A program made the translations under genes and the position numbers. From Papilionanthe hookeriana x Papilionanthe teres (Eukaryota; Streptophyta; Magnoliopsida; Asparagales; Orchidaceae): a stretch of DNA of 64,000 nt. Under the pieces are notes generated by a model that was given only the letters and a program-made list of their open reading frames with translations, did not search any database and was not told the DNA's origin. Numbering within the stretch: position 1 is the stretch's first letter; each line of letters opens with the position of its first letter. Positions 11,529 to 23,753 of the stretch are shown piece by piece. The stretch lies in assembly GCA_022702705.1 (NCBI GenBank), contig CM040432.1:48014540-48078539 (forward strand), written 5' to 3'.

Positions 11529-11852
11529 TTATTTTTGGTCATTTACTCTCATAGTTAATTCTCCTTTACGAACATCGATCATAGCTTTTCCGGTGGCTAA
11601 AAATGGTCTTCCTAAAATGATAGGAATTTCTTTATCTTCTTCCATATCTAAGACAATAAAATCTAGAGGGAAGATAAATTTATCCACTTTTAATAATACA
11701 TCTTCAATAACTCCTTTAGGATATGTAACACAACGATCAGCTAACTGAAGAGTTACTGAAGTAGGTGAAATTTCTCCCGATCCTAATCTTTTAAAAATTG
11801 ATAGAGGCATTAGATTGATGCTTGCTCCTAAATCACACGAAAGCTTTTCCAT
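11529..11852 (-). CDS. Aspartic protease domain of the Athila-like element (fragment)
   Basis: The active-site segment CDLGASINLMPLSIFKRLG gives the Asp of a retropepsin in the form common to Athila (DLGAS rather than DTGSS). It is followed by VTLQLADRC, FPLDFIVLDMEED, the ILGRPFLAT strand and ELTMRVND. It overlaps the end of the gag-side ORF in another frame (11833-11852), so a small frameshift separates it from gag. It would cleave the polyprotein. The piece itself has no stop, but the polyprotein around it is broken. Confidence 0.85.
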   Translation of the reverse strand: MEKLSCDLGASINLMPLSIFKRLGSGEISPTSVTLQLADRCVTYPKGVIEDVLLKVDKFIFPLDFIVLDMEEDKEIPIILGRPFLATGKAMIDVRKGELTMRVNDQK

Positions 11853-13598
11853 AGAATTTTTCTTCGATAGCGCGAGGTATAGTGAAACTACCGGGATCTT
11901 TTAATTTTTCGGGAACTTTTTTCTGAATAATAGCACTACACTCTTCATTAAGTGCGACCATTTCATTATCGGTAAATTTTCTTTTTTTATTTAGAATATC
12001 TTTCATGAATTTTACATAGTTTGGCATCTCTTCTAAAGCTTCTACGAAAGGAATATTTATAGTTAATTTCTTTAGAATTTCAAGGAATTTAGCAAACTGT
12101 TTATCTTTTTTATGTTGAATTAGTCGTTGAGGAAATGGTGGTGGAGGTTTTTCAACAGAAATTTTCATTGTTATTATAGGATTTTCTAAGTTTGGATCTT
12201 GTTGATTTTTTTCCTTTTCAATTTTCACTTCCTCTTTTTGACTTTTAAGTTCTTTCTGAATTCGAGGTTCTAATTCTTTTCCACTTCGTAATTGTATCGC
12301 TTTAATTTGTTCATTTCCCTTGTCTTTGGAATTTATTTCCACATTACTAGGAAATGTTCCGAGTATTCTATTATTAAGTGCGGTAGCGATATGTCCAAGT
12401 TGAGTTTCAATATTTTTAATAGCTGTTCCTTGATTTTGTAATTGGTTTCCTTGTATTTGTAATGTATTTCCTTGATTTTGTAAATGTTGACCCATATTTA
12501 ATATTAATTCTTCTATAAATAGTTTCTTATATTTAAATTGTGGGTTATTATTATTAAATCCAGGTGGATAATTAGATTTATAATTAGAATTTCCTTTATT
12601 AGAGGGATTTCCTAATTGTTGTGTTATATTATTCAACCATGGTTGACTAGTTGTGTTATTATTCCAATTAAAATTAGGATGATTTTTCCATCCAGGATTA
12701 TAATAATTCGCATAAGGATTATTGGGTCCGTTATTAATTGCATTTATAGTTTCATATTGAGATTGGGATTCTATAAGTTGTCCGAGATGAATTTTCTTCT
12801 AATATAGTTGGAGAGTAATTCATTCCAAAATGATCTAATTTTTTAGATACAGCAGCGATTTGCGAAACTAACATAGATATTGCATCATTTTCATGAATAC
12901 TAGCTATCTTTTTTGGATTCATTCTATCAACAGGCCATTGAAAATTATTGGTTGTCATTTCTTCGATTAGTGCATAGGCTTAATCAAATGGTTTTGACAT
13001 TAATGATCCTTCAGCAGCAGCATTGATGATTGATGTTAAAGATCCTACTAATCCATTATAGAAAGTTTGAATAATTAACTCGATACGGTAACGCATGATG
13101 TGGGCATTTCTAAGAAGTTCTTTAAATCTCTCCCAAGCTTCATATATTGATTCTCCATCAAGCTGACTAAAAGAAGTTATATCATTTCTATGCTTAGCAG
13201 TTTTGGATGGTGGAAAATATTTGGATAGAAATTTTTGTGATAACTCTCCCCGAGTTTTAATAGATCCGAGTGCTTAACGAATTAAACCACATTTTAGCTT
13301 TATCCCTCAAAGAAAAAGGAAAAAGTCTAAGTCTAATAACATCGTTAGATACTCCTTCATATTTGAAAGTAGCACATAGTTCTAAAAAATTAGCAAGATG
13401 TAAATTAGGATCTTTAGTAGGTGAACCAATAAATTGATTGTTTTGTACCATTTGGATAATTGTAGGTTTAAGTTCAAATGAATTAGCAGCTACATCAGGG
13501 TTTTGAATAGTTAAATGAATTTCATCTAATGTAGGGTTGGCATATTCTCTTAATGGTCTCTGTTGATTGATATTTTCATTTTCAGGAATATTTGTCAT
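11833..13598 (-). pseudogene. Athila-like gag
   Basis: The N-terminal part (13598-13257) reads FELKPTIIQMVQNNQFIGSP, DPNLHLANFLELCATFKYEG and RLRLFPFSLRDKAKMWFNSL, the typical capsid region of Athila gag. The middle (13256-12640) is interrupted by frameshifts and stops. The C-terminal part (12636-11833) is rich in Asn and Gln (repeats of LQNQGN type), then contains IQLRSGKEL, FPQRLI and the IPFVEALEEMPNY region leading to protease. The start at 13598 is 158 bp downstream of the primer site. Confidence 0.88.
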
Positions 13599-13756
13599 TT
13601 GTGTTTAAATTTATAATTTCTCTTTTTTGTTTTCTAATTCTTTTAATTGTACGCTCTAATTCTGAATCGTAAGGTATTAAATTTTTGTTTCCAAATTTTC
13701 ACATACAATTTTATAAAACAAAATAGTGTGTTACTCTAGTAAATAATTTCTTTACT

Positions 13757-13774
13757 TCCCCGGCAACGGCGCCA
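13757..13774 (-). other. Primer-binding site, tRNA-Asp type
   Basis: On the minus strand this reads TGGCGCCGTTGCCGGGGA, the sequence usually assigned to tRNA-Asp in Athila-group elements. It lies 6 bp inside the 5' LTR end at 13781. Confidence 0.88.
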
Positions 13775-13780
13775 AAAACT

Positions 13781-15351
13781 TGACCCAATTTTTATATGTT
13801 TACAAATTATGTTAATAGCAACGGCACCAAAAACTTGATCCCGCTTTAATATATATATATATATATATATTTGATTTTATGATGGAATGTTTAATGTGGA
13901 TTCTACGCAAGTATACGTATCATATCAAGTAATACAGGGCTCTAGTGGAGCCTTGGTTATCGATCCCACAGGGAAGTTTTTAACAGATTTGTATCAACTA
14001 AAATTTAAAGGAATTATTTACTAATATAGTAAACAGAAATTTAACGTAATTAACTAAAGCAAACTAAAGTAAACTTAATGCTTGAAATAAAATTGATTTA
14101 AATAATTCAGAAAAAGTATCCTTGTCCTTGTTTTTAGAAAATTAAGTGAATGATGAATCTAAATAGAATTTTTGAATTGTAATGTGACAAATAGGAGCAT
14201 TCCTATTCTTTACCCTTTGGTCCAGGTGCAAAGAACATTGATTAATCCTATGTTTGATTGCGAATACGTAGCTAAGGTTTGGGAGGATACTTGTTGCCAC
14301 TTGAGCTCCACGTTCCCCTCACTTTAAGTGCTTAACATCTACACTTCGACTCTCGAACGATAGGACCAAATTGAATATTTTAGTCGTCACACTAAAATGT
14401 CCGATTCTACGTCCGATAAATGATATTTCCCTATTTATTTGCACCCTCCTTCCAAGGTTTTTGACTTCCCTGAATATTGGATGTAATTTTTACTATAGTT
14501 GATAATTCAACATATTTTAGCAAATCAATTGGCCAGATTGAAAGTAAATTAAGTTTTAAGTAAAAATTATCACAACTTATTTTAATATATTAGGTACTTC
14601 TATTTAATTTCAACATTTTTCATAATTTTCATAAACAAGGAGAATGACTAAGAAAACTACTCAGAATGCATGGGAATAAAATAAAGCATGGATTTCATTT
14701 AAAGTTAACAACAATGAACAAAGATACTTATCTTAATTTCTTCCCCAAGCAGACTCCTTGAAGTTCCTTTGACTTTTCCTTCTAGTACAACACACTTCTA
14801 ACTCACTAATTATACTCTAAAACACTTAAATTAACACACAAACACAAATAGACTCTCTAAATTGACACACTGAAGACTCAAGAGACACACACATCACTAG
14901 AATTCGGCCTCTATTTATAGAGGTAGGCAAAGGTCCAAGGGATGCTTAAACATCTCTTCAAAAAGTGTCCAGGTTAAATGTATTTTGCATTTTGAACTGT
15001 CTCGCCGTCGGAGGGAAACGACCTCGCCGTCAGCGGGGCTTCTAGAAAGTCTTCAAACCGCGCGATCTCACTGTCGGCGGGCTCGGACTCGTTGTCGGCG
15101 AGGTAGTTGTAATTCCTTCAGAAATTCTCCTCATGATCTCGCCGTCGGCGGCCTCGATCTCGTCGTCGGCGACTTAGTTCATTTTGCATGAATTTCTTCC
15201 TTTTTTGATCAAAATTTGCTCCATTTCATGTTTTTTGCTTCCATCACTTATAAATCTTTGTTCCTGCCGTAAAATAAAGAAAATATCTTTCTTTAAAGTG
15301 CAATTTCATCAAAAATAGATATGAATTTCTTAATATATTTTTCTGTGATCA
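13781..15351 (-). repeat. Athila-like 5' LTR
   Basis: It pairs with 1705-3277. Palindrome units lie at 15001, 15023, 15067, 15088, 15138 and 15159, and TATAAATA (minus) at 14912-14919. The conserved U5 block is at about 13906-13976 and an (AT)n tract at about 13849-13871. A second, imperfect copy of the primer-site region (caacggcaccaaaaacttga) lies inside the LTR, about 40 bp from the true primer site, as if the LTR end had moved outward past an older primer site. Confidence 0.93.
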
Positions 15352-17675
15352 CCTAAGTCAAGAGAAGAACAGCCATGTTGTCCATTAGGCATGGGATAGC
15401 TCAACAAGGAAGAATTCAAAATTTTGCCTTACATGGAGCTCTCGGCCATGGGGTTTTCAGCGGTTGTGGTGGCTGGACGGCCAGGGTCAGGTCACCATCC
15501 TAATCAGGAGGGTCAGGGCTTGAATTTGGTGAATTCAATTGGAGTTGGCCAAGTGTAAAGGGGCTGAATTGAAATGGAATGGGGGGATGCTTATTTTGGG
15601 TTCAATTTGGTCAACCCATGGTTTTAGGCTTGGCGCACCACCCAATGCCCGGTTTTGGGCTGAAAGAATCACTTGGGTGAGCCTCACATGTGTGGTGAAG
15701 TCCCCATAAAGTTTGTTCAAGTTAATTTTAGGTTAGGGTGTGACATCAAAGGGGTTAAAAAAAGACTTAAGGGGAAGCTTAGAAAGGGATTCCCTCCTTT
15801 GCCATAAATGGATTGGTGATGTGGAAAGTCTTCCATGGCTTGCATGTGACTTATTCATGGCTTCATGGCTTCATTTGGCTTGGGGATAGCTTGGCTTAGT
15901 TTCATAAAAATGGATTTTAGGGATTTTGGCATTTTGGTGGAAGATTTGGATGAAGCTTGATTTAGGTTGATTTAATCATTGGTTTGGAACTTAGGGATTG
16001 ATTTAGATTAAATGGATGAAGCGGTGGTTTGCCATATGGGCTTTAGAATCAATTTTGGGCTTTTTGGATTTGGTGAGAGATGGGCTTTTAAAATGGTTTA
16101 AGGAGGTTGGCTTTTAAGTTTTAAAATGAATTAGTGGATGGAAATTTTGTGAAGGGCTATGCCAAATGAATGTTGCATTTGGTTTAGGGGTGTGCCATGA
16201 AAGGTTTGAAACAAGTTTGGGGTAATTTTTAGCTGAATTGGATTTAATTTGGGCCTTTTAGTAATGGGGTTAAAGTGGACCAAATTGGGCTAACTTGGGC
16301 TAAGGTTGGGTTAATGTTGATTTTGATGTAAAATTACTGTTGAAAAATGTTTATGGGGGGTGTGACAAAGAGCTTTTTAACTTTTGTTGGGCTTTGATTT
16401 TGGGATATGGGCTCATTTGGGTTCATGATGGATTTAGGCCAAATTGGGGATTTTTGGTTTGGGTTAGGTTTGGGTGGAGTTTGGTTTCAAATTTGGGGCA
16501 AGTCATGTTGGTGTTTTGTTTGTGGAGATGTTAGGAAGGTTTAGTAAAATATTTGGGGTTAATTGGAGTTGAGTTGGGTTTATTTGGGCTAAGTTTAGGT
16601 AATTGGCCAAAATTGGGCTTTAAGCTTCAAATTGAAATTGGATCCACATGTTGATGAAATTGGGTTCGTATTTGGTTTAAATTGATATTGGAGATATTTA
16701 ATTGACGTTTAGGATTGAATTAGATCAAAATTGAGGTAAATTGGAGTAGTTTGGTTGGACATTGGGTCTACTTAGGTTAAAAATAGGTCAAATTGGGGGT
16801 TTTGGTACAAGTGGGCTAAATTGACAAAATTGGCTTATGGTATAGTTGATGAAAATTATGTTGGGAATATTTGAGATTTTCTAAAATTTTCTGGGAATTT
16901 TTGGAATTTTTTGGATTTTTGGGCTAAAAAGGTATTTTGGGTATTTGGATGGTATTGGGGGGGGGTATTTTTGGAATTTTTGGTATATTTGGCCATGGAT
17001 GATCAATTTGAGTGGGAGGAAATGTTTAGGATTGGTTTTGAGGAATTTTGGGTAATTTAGGCAATTTTGCAAAATTTGGGCATTTTCAAGGGCATTTGGT
17101 ATGCTTGGTGGGTTTAGGGTCCCGGGGGTCAAAAATTAAAATTTTGGAAAAATGAAGGTTGATCAAGTGTGAGTGAAATGAAATCATTTTGGTTGAGCCA
17201 TGAAGCCATATTAAGCTCACAAAAGCCATGAGAGGAATCATTTTAGGCACTCAATATGTTGTTCCTAACCCTCTTAACCAGGGGCTTAGGGGTTAAGGTC
17301 CATCCATGTGAGTTACCTACATGAGTCAGGGAGTCAAATTGGTTAAAGGTAGTTTTAGGGTTTGGAATGTGTGTGTGGGAGTGAGGTGTGTGCAATTCAA
17401 CCCTCACCAGACCAGGCCACCCAAGGTAATCCTAAGGCCAAAGAGTCCTATAGGAAACTCATCCTTTAAACCTCCACATTTGATCTCAACCCTCCAAGTG
17501 GCCTGGGGGTTTACAATCAAAATTGTGGGGTTTGAAGGGAGACAAGAAGTGTTTTAATTTCTAAGTGATGGGTCTCATTTCTAGTCCTCTAAAATAGTCA
17601 AGGAGAAGCCATATGGCTAGATCCTAAGTAATAAGGAGAGAGAAGAGAAAAGGCTCATCAAAAATGAGGTCAACA
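15352..17675 (-). mobile_element. Ogre-like LTR, right half
   Basis: This continues the LTR interrupted at 1704. The outer end at 17675 reads gaggtcaaca on the plus strand, that is TGTTGACCTC as the LTR start on the minus strand, identical to the ends at 32469, 53360 and 54367. Most of 15900-17130 is strongly strand-biased: the plus strand is rich in G and T with many ttggg/tttgg words and a run of nine G near 16963, and is poor in C. This is the U3 region. Short ORFs here have the bias of the repeat and are not genes. The LTR inserted into LINE A. Confidence 0.88.
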
Positions 17676-18094
17676 CCTGGGCACTGGATGCTTTGGAAGA
17701 TAAGATAATTGTCATTTGCTGGGCAGTTAGGATTGCAATACAATGCAAGGTGAGGAAGCTGTTGGTGGAATCTAATTCTTCTTGTTGCATTAAGTACCTG
17801 CAGGATAGTACACCTGCCCCGTGGAATATCAAAAGGTGGATTAGTATTTTGCCTAAATACCAGGAGGTCATGTAAATTGGTTTTCTCTATGCACCTAGGG
17901 AAGCCAATGCTCCTGCTCATTGGCTTGCTACTCAAGGCTGTTTAAATGAAGAAGTCCTTATTAATGTAACTTCCCCACCCTCCCATTATCCTTTTTGCTT
18001 CATGGAGACATTTTGGATCTACCACATATTAGGCCTTAGTTTATATTATCCTTTTTTTCTTAAATAGACTGCTTGCCATTGGCAAGTTTTGGTA
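17676..18094 (+). pseudogene. LINE A: 3' end with RNase H fragment
   Basis: The frame at 17690-17875 reads a C-terminal RNase H of an L1-like LINE: WAVRIAIQC, LLVESNSSCCIKYL, then after a stop REANAPAHWLATQG (17898-17940). The 5' part was separated by the Ogre-like LTR at 17675 and lies outside this window. A short 3' UTR follows and ends in the (AT)n tract at 18095. Confidence 0.72.

Positions 18095-18122
<28 letters not shown>
18095..18122. repeat. (AT)14 microsatellite at the end of LINE A
   Basis: A pure AT repeat exactly at the junction between LINE A and LINE B. Confidence 0.9.
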
Positions 18123-18125
<3 letters not shown>

Positions 18126-18829
18126 TGCTGGGACAAGTGCTCTGCTAGGTTTCTCTCTGGATGGGATGGCTCCTCCAGCAGTTTTGTTGATCAGTGACTG
18201 GTAAACATTAAGGGGGAGGGTGTTTAGGTTTTGGCTTGTTGTAGTTGGTATTCTTTTGGTTTTTTGGGACAAACCAGCTAGAGATTGGATTAAAGTTAAC
18301 ATTGATGGAAGTTTCATAAACTCTGATGCTGGTATTGGAGTTATTTTCAGAATATGGCAAGGAAAGTGTCTGCTATTCTTTAAAGCTCCCACTGTGGCCA
18401 TGGACGCATTGGAAGCTGAAGCCATTGTTGTTTATTGGGTCATCTATATTTCAGTAAAATGTAATATACACAGACCTATTAGTGAATCAGACTCTCAAAT
18501 TCTAGTAAATATCCTCTCTCAGCAGCTGTACTGGCCTTGACATTTATTAATCTAGGTTTATAAAATTGAAATGATGGCCAAGACCCTTCATACTAAATAT
18601 CAATTCATCCAATGAGAAGGTAACCGTCCAACTAACTGGCTAGCTAAGTGTGGATTTGTATCTGAGTTCACTGTAATTAGAAAAACTTTGTCTTCCAATC
18701 TTTTTTTTTTTGTTGGAGGGAGACCAGTTGGGACTCCTCTTTTTTAGAGCATTATAACGATTCTTGTTTACTTAATGAATCACCTCCACTAGGTAGAGTA
18801 CTCTTTGTACCCTGCTAAGTGGGGTCTTT

Positions 18830-18832
<3 letters not shown>
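18123..18832 (+). pseudogene. LINE B: 5'-truncated copy with RNase H
   Basis: Only the end of ORF2 and the 3' UTR are present. The frame at 18220-18540 reads WIKVNIDGSF (first catalytic Asp), LEAEAIVVYW (Glu) and ISESDSQILVNIL (second Asp), the usual RNase H order. A stop at 18538-18540 breaks it. A later segment (about 18625-18660) reads NWLAKCG in another frame. It ends in the long (AT)n tract at 18833. Confidence 0.78.

Positions 18833-18907
<75 letters not shown>
18833..18907. repeat. (AT)37 microsatellite at the end of LINE B
   Basis: About 75 bp of pure AT repeat. The first bases after it are the ATG-like start of LINE C ORF1. Confidence 0.92.
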
Positions 18908-18909
<2 letters not shown>

Positions 18910-20054
18910 GGCGGCATCTAGGGTTGCGGGTTGCTCTGGCTAATATGACACTCTTGCATCGGCCTTCTTTTTATCTCGGTGAGATCCTTCCTCTCTTCAT
19001 TGGTTTTCGTGCTTTTCTTCCTTTTATGTTCCTACAGGCTCCTTCTATGGAGCGTCGATGGAACACAGCTTTGCGAATGCTCTGATCAGTGGTAGTCATT
19101 CTAATACAGATAATGCTGGGCTTTTTTCTCAAGCACTTCATGAAGCTTTATGTATTGGTGGGGGATTATAATTTCATTAGGAAAACTGGAAAGAAGAATG
19201 GTAACCTTGTTATGTTTATTACTGAAGATGAAACTAATATTCTCGCCTCATCGTGTCGGCATGCTTTGGTTAAGAAATTTCTGTTTAGGCATCTGAAACT
19301 TGATGTAATTTGTAAAGAGCTTGACTCTTTGAAACTTTTGGGTATCTGGAAAAATCGATCTGTGGGAAGGGTATCACATTCTCATACAATTATCTGACTC
19401 TAGAAACTATACTCGTTTATTTCTTTTAGAGTTCTTAAAATTGATGATATTCCTATGAAAATTTTTAAATGGATAGTTGATTTTGATCCTAAGGAGGAAC
19501 CTCCTACAATCCCCGTTTAGATTCAATTTCCTAGTTTAAAATTTCATCTTTTCAACCATCGAATGTGTTTCTCCCTTGTAGCTACTTATGGTAAACCTTT
19601 AAAGATGGATGGTCCAACTTTTTTTGTTAACTAGACCTTCTGAGGCACGTATCTTGATGGAGCGTGAAATTACCTTACTTTCTCTGATGAGATATGGACT
19701 AGCTATACTTATCAAGGATATTGGCAAAAGGTTGAAATTGAAAGACATTCACCTTATTGTTCCCATTGTCTTATGTTTGGTCATACTTCTACTCTTTGTT
19801 ATCGCTTGCACCCTCATTTAAAGCAGGGTGCAGATCAGACACATCATGAAAACACTATAAAGATCATTAATGATAATCCTGGGAATATGGTAAATGAATG
19901 TTTAGCCAAAGAGCAAAATCCTTTCAATGAGGTTTCACTTGTTGCACACACCACTGTCACACCACATATCTCACACTCAAATGTTCCACCACATACTGAC
20001 TTGGAACAAATTGCTCCTCTCCCTCCTCTAATAGATTCTTCAGCCATCCCTTAA
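18908..20054 (+). pseudogene. LINE C ORF1 (DUF4283-type, zinc knuckle)
   Basis: The first codons (MAASRVAGCSG) resemble the start of LINE D ORF1 (MAAVKGCSG). The DUF4283-like core is at 19089-19500: KKFLFRHLKLDVICKELDSL, then a KIFKWIVDFDP segment before a stop. A CCHC zinc knuckle CSHCLMFGHTSTLC is intact at 19758-19799. The C-terminal part (to 20054) is Pro-rich. The protein would bind element RNA as a nucleocapsid-like chaperone. At least three stops and several frame changes are visible. Confidence 0.78.
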
Positions 20055-20403
20055 CCACTTGAATTGGAACAAACTGCTCCTCTCCCTACTTTATCTGATT
20101 AGATGAATATGATAATCCCAGATATTGTTGTTTCCATTGATAAACAAAGGCCAAATATTATGGGTCCTAATGGGGTCAATGACAATATTTCTATAGTTAA
20201 TTCGGTTTAGGAAGCTACATCTACACTCCAGAATGAATGGCTGATACAGAAAACACACAGGAAAAAAGATAAGACGAGAAATAAACACTTAATTATACTA
20301 GAGCTTACCAATACACAAGAAAGTGGCAATTATTCTGATGGTGATCATGTGGGCAGTCCTTCAAGATCTTCTAGGAGGGCTGGCTTGAGAAAGCATGTTT
20401 AAC

Positions 20404-20950
20404 ATTATGATTTGGAACATTGTGGGAGTGGCAGACCCTCCCTCCATTAATCATTTGAAACATCTTTGCAAGGCTCATAAACTCTCTATTTTTGCTATTT
20501 TGGAACCTCTTGTTTCAGTTAACAAAGATTGAATTTTTAGAATTTTAAACAATACAATCATTTTTGCAATAAAAACAACAAAATATGATTTTTTTGGAAA
20601 CATCATATACTTCTTAACATTATAGAGGATGATGAGCAATTCGTTCTAACAAATTTTCAATTGAACGAATTTCATGGCTAGGCTACTTTTGTTTATGTTA
20701 ACTCTTTTTTGCAAGATAAGTATTTTCTTTGGAATCAAATTCTTCAAATGGGAGAGACAATTACAACACAGTGGTTTATCAAAGGTGATTTTAACATGGT
20801 TATGCATTCTAATGAACGGAGGGGTGATGGAAAATGTGATATGCACAATATCAATCGTCTCTGTGATAAAATTACGGAAGTTGGGCTCTTTGATTTAGGT
20901 TACTCGGCTCTCCTTTTACTTGATGTAGAGGGTTTTTTTCTCAGAGGCTA
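20404..20950 (+). pseudogene. LINE C ORF2: apurinic-type endonuclease domain
   Basis: It opens with IWNIVGVADPPSINHLKHLC (20409 on), close to the usual start of plant LINE endonucleases, then LSIFAILEP. After frameshifts, WFIKGDFNMVMHSNERR (about 20773-20823) gives the GDFN motif. The domain would nick the target DNA to prime reverse transcription. Confidence 0.75.
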
Positions 20951-21479
20951 GAAAAATATTTTGGCAATCGTTATTTTGTCAGCTATTTCCCTCTCTCTAA
21001 ACTATTTCACTTGAATCATGCAGCTTATGATCACAATCCAATTTTTCTTACTCTCGGTTTTTAGAATAAATCGCTTCACTATAAATTTAAATTTTTTATT
21101 GTTTGGACTACTAATGACAGTTTCGTACAACTTTTTCAACAAGTTTGGCATTATAAAAGTGTACGTAATCTTTGGTACATACTATGGCAATCGCATAAAC
21201 AAGTGGCTAGTGCTTTGAGGAGGTGTAATTATCAGTTCTTTGGAAACCTTCATTTGAAAGTTCTTGATGATAAAAAAATAGTAGTTGCATTGGAATTACA
21301 TATGCTTGCTAACTCACATCTTGTAGCGGATGTTGCTAAGTCCCATCAAATTCTCCTGAAGAAATTACAATGGAGGAAGATTTCTTGCAACAAAAAGCTC
21401 ATGACACTCATTTCACAAATGCTAATCTAAATACTCAATTTTCTCATGTTTCAATTAAGCATCGAAAAAAATATAAACA

Positions 21480-22700
21480 ACATAATGAAAATTAAAAACT
21501 TAGATGGTGTGACTACTGATGAGGATGCAATGGTAAAATGTTGTTCATTATTTTACTGATTTATTTGCTACCAACTTGCAGGTGCTTCCCATTTACCCAA
21601 CTCTTTTTGTTGGAAAGAGGGATTTTGTTGAAACATTATCAATAGCTAATGTCCCATCAGAGATTGATATCATAATCTCCTTCAAGGAAATTAACTCTAA
21701 TAAGGCACCGGGTTTGGATGGCTTCATTTCCAAGTTATATGTGCATTGTTGGGAAATTATAAAAAATGAGGTCACTCTTGCTATTCAAAGTTTGTTCTTA
21801 GGGGATAATCCTGGTAATTAATTCTCACCCTCCTTGACTGTGCTTATTCCTATAACTAATGATACGTTCACATCAGTTATATCAAATGTTATAAGCAAAC
21901 TACTTGTTTCTCGACTTCAACCCTACCTCGCTACACTTATCTCGCCACATCAATCAGCTTTCATTAAAGGTTGAAAGATCACTCATAATATTCTTTTGGC
22001 TCAAGAAATGGTGGAAGATCTTGATAGGAAATGTAGGGAAGGTAATATGGTTATAAAACTAGAATTGAAAAAGCCTTCGAAAATATTAGTTGGGAGTTTA
22101 TTTAAAATATCTTGAAGGCTAGAGGCTTTCATTCCTCTTTTTGTAACATCATGCAACGTGGAGAATAATTATTACAGTGTCTTTGGTCAATGGTAACTCT
22201 TTTGGTTTCTTTTCTGCTCAATGAGGTATTAGGCAAGGTGATCATCTTCCCCCCACTATATATATATGGGCTTTTGACTACTTTTTCTGTTTGACCAATG
22301 CTTTGCATGAGGATCATCCTTATGTGCAATACAATCATAAATCTAAAGCGCTTGTTAGCCATTTGGCTTACGCCGATGATGTAATTCTTTTCACAAAAGC
22401 CACCAAGTCTGCTATGAAAATCCTCATGCATACTCTTGATGTTTTTCAAAACACTTCGGGGCTTATGTTCAATAAAGCCAAATATCGTCTTTACTTTGGG
22501 AAATTTGTTAATACTCATTTCATGGATTGGCCTACTTCATATACTGGTTTCATTCGTGCTTCTCACCCTCTTAAATATTTGAGGGTTGATATCCATAGAA
22601 GGAGTAGGAAACAAACTCAGTTAGATGCTGTTGTAGATAAGATTAAAGTTATTGTTGATTGGAGAAATGTCTTTCTTTCCAATGGAGGTTGACTGACATT
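21480..22700 (+). pseudogene. LINE C ORF2: reverse transcriptase domain
   Basis: Segments in order: NSNKAPGLDGFISKLY (about 21690-21740), an ISPHQSAFIKG segment (about 21940-21975), then AYADDVILF with the catalytic YADD at 22369-22380, followed by FQNTSGLMFNKAKYRLYFGK and the SHPLKYL region. The frame changes at least three times. It would carry out target-primed reverse transcription at the nicked chromosome. Confidence 0.85.
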
Positions 22701-23390
22701 ATTTAAAAGTGTGCTACATAGTATTCCGCTCTATGCATTGCAAGTGCTCAACCTTAAAAAGAGAACACAGAAAAATTTGGAGCACATTTTAAATAAGTTT
22801 CTATGGTCTGGTGGGCTAGGTTTAAAAAATCTGGAGCATATTGCTCAAATTAATATGTGTAAATTATGATTTAAATTTAGAAATGGCGAGTCACTTTTGG
22901 CTCAATTCATGTCTCAGAAATACTACATTAAACATCATCCCTACTTGGTTACTTGGAGAATTGGTGACTATAGAGTCTGAAATCAATGTTAAAAGAAAGA
23001 AAAGTGGCTAATCAGTTTTTTTTTTTTTTGGATCATGGTGAAGGAAATGTATCTTTCTAGCATGAACAATGGGGATTGAGAGATCACCTGGTCTTTTCTC
23101 CTCACAATGATGAGCATGGCATGTTAGTTTCTGATTTTTTGCTTGATGGATATTGGGATATTTCTAAATTAAGGCGGTTTGATGGTGTTCATGCTGCACA
23201 AAATGCTAGAATCTTCTTTGTTCTACAAAAAAGGATAAACCTTTTAGGAAAGTTTCCTCACTTATTTCTATTACAAAAATGATTTATAAACAACTGCATA
23301 CTTTTACTGCTTCGTGTTGGGGCAAATTAATTAGGCATAATCTCTTCTCCCCCCTCCATTTCATTTTTCTTATAGAGAATTTTCTCCTCT

Positions 23391-23712
23391 ATGTTGCCAC
23401 TTGATGATAAATTAAAGTTAAAAGGGCTGAGGCTAGCTTCTAAATGCTACATATGTAATTGCGAAGAAGAAATAAGTACAAACCTTTTCTATAACTGCAA
23501 TTTTACCAGTGTAGTCTGGACAATGCTTGGGAGTTATTTTGGAGTTCAATGGCCTACAGCCCCCTCCATGGATGCTTGCTTGTCGCTTTAGCATTCATCT
23601 CACTTGTTTAAACAAAAGCTGGCCTATTTTTCTTTTACTGTGCTATGATTTATTTGGTAAGCCAGAAATAGTTCCAAGCAATCATGCTCTCCTACACCTC
23701 CCTCTCTTATAG
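23391..23712 (+). pseudogene. LINE C ORF2: zf-RVT-like region
   Basis: The segment reads CYICNCEEEISTNLFYNC and then VWTMLGSYFGVQWP, the pattern of the zinc-binding region between RT and RNase H in plant LINEs (zf-RVT). The His usual before the last Cys pair is not clear. It is broken at 23591. The preceding 22700-23390 is decayed ORF2 linker. Confidence 0.65.
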
Positions 23713-23753
23713 TATCTTTTATTCTTTCTCACTTCTTTACTGCTAATCGATGT

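Larger units (their letters stand above)
1705..15351 (-). mobile_element. Athila-like Ty3/gypsy retrotransposon, complete but decayed
   Basis: The element has LTRs at 1705-3277 and 13781-15351, both with TGACyC...TGATCA ends on the plus strand, and a tRNA-Asp-type primer site at 13757-13774. On the minus strand the order is gag, protease, RT, RNase H, integrase, then two extra ORFs. Gag, protease and the FMDD reverse transcriptase are of the Athila type. Flanks CCTAG (1700-1704) and CCTAA (15352-15356) are a 4-of-5 target duplication. Joining the flanks restores continuity with the related LTR near 56700, which supports the boundaries. Frameshifts and stops in gag, RT, RNase H and integrase make it non-autonomous. 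It inserted into an older Ogre-like LTR. Confidence 0.93.
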
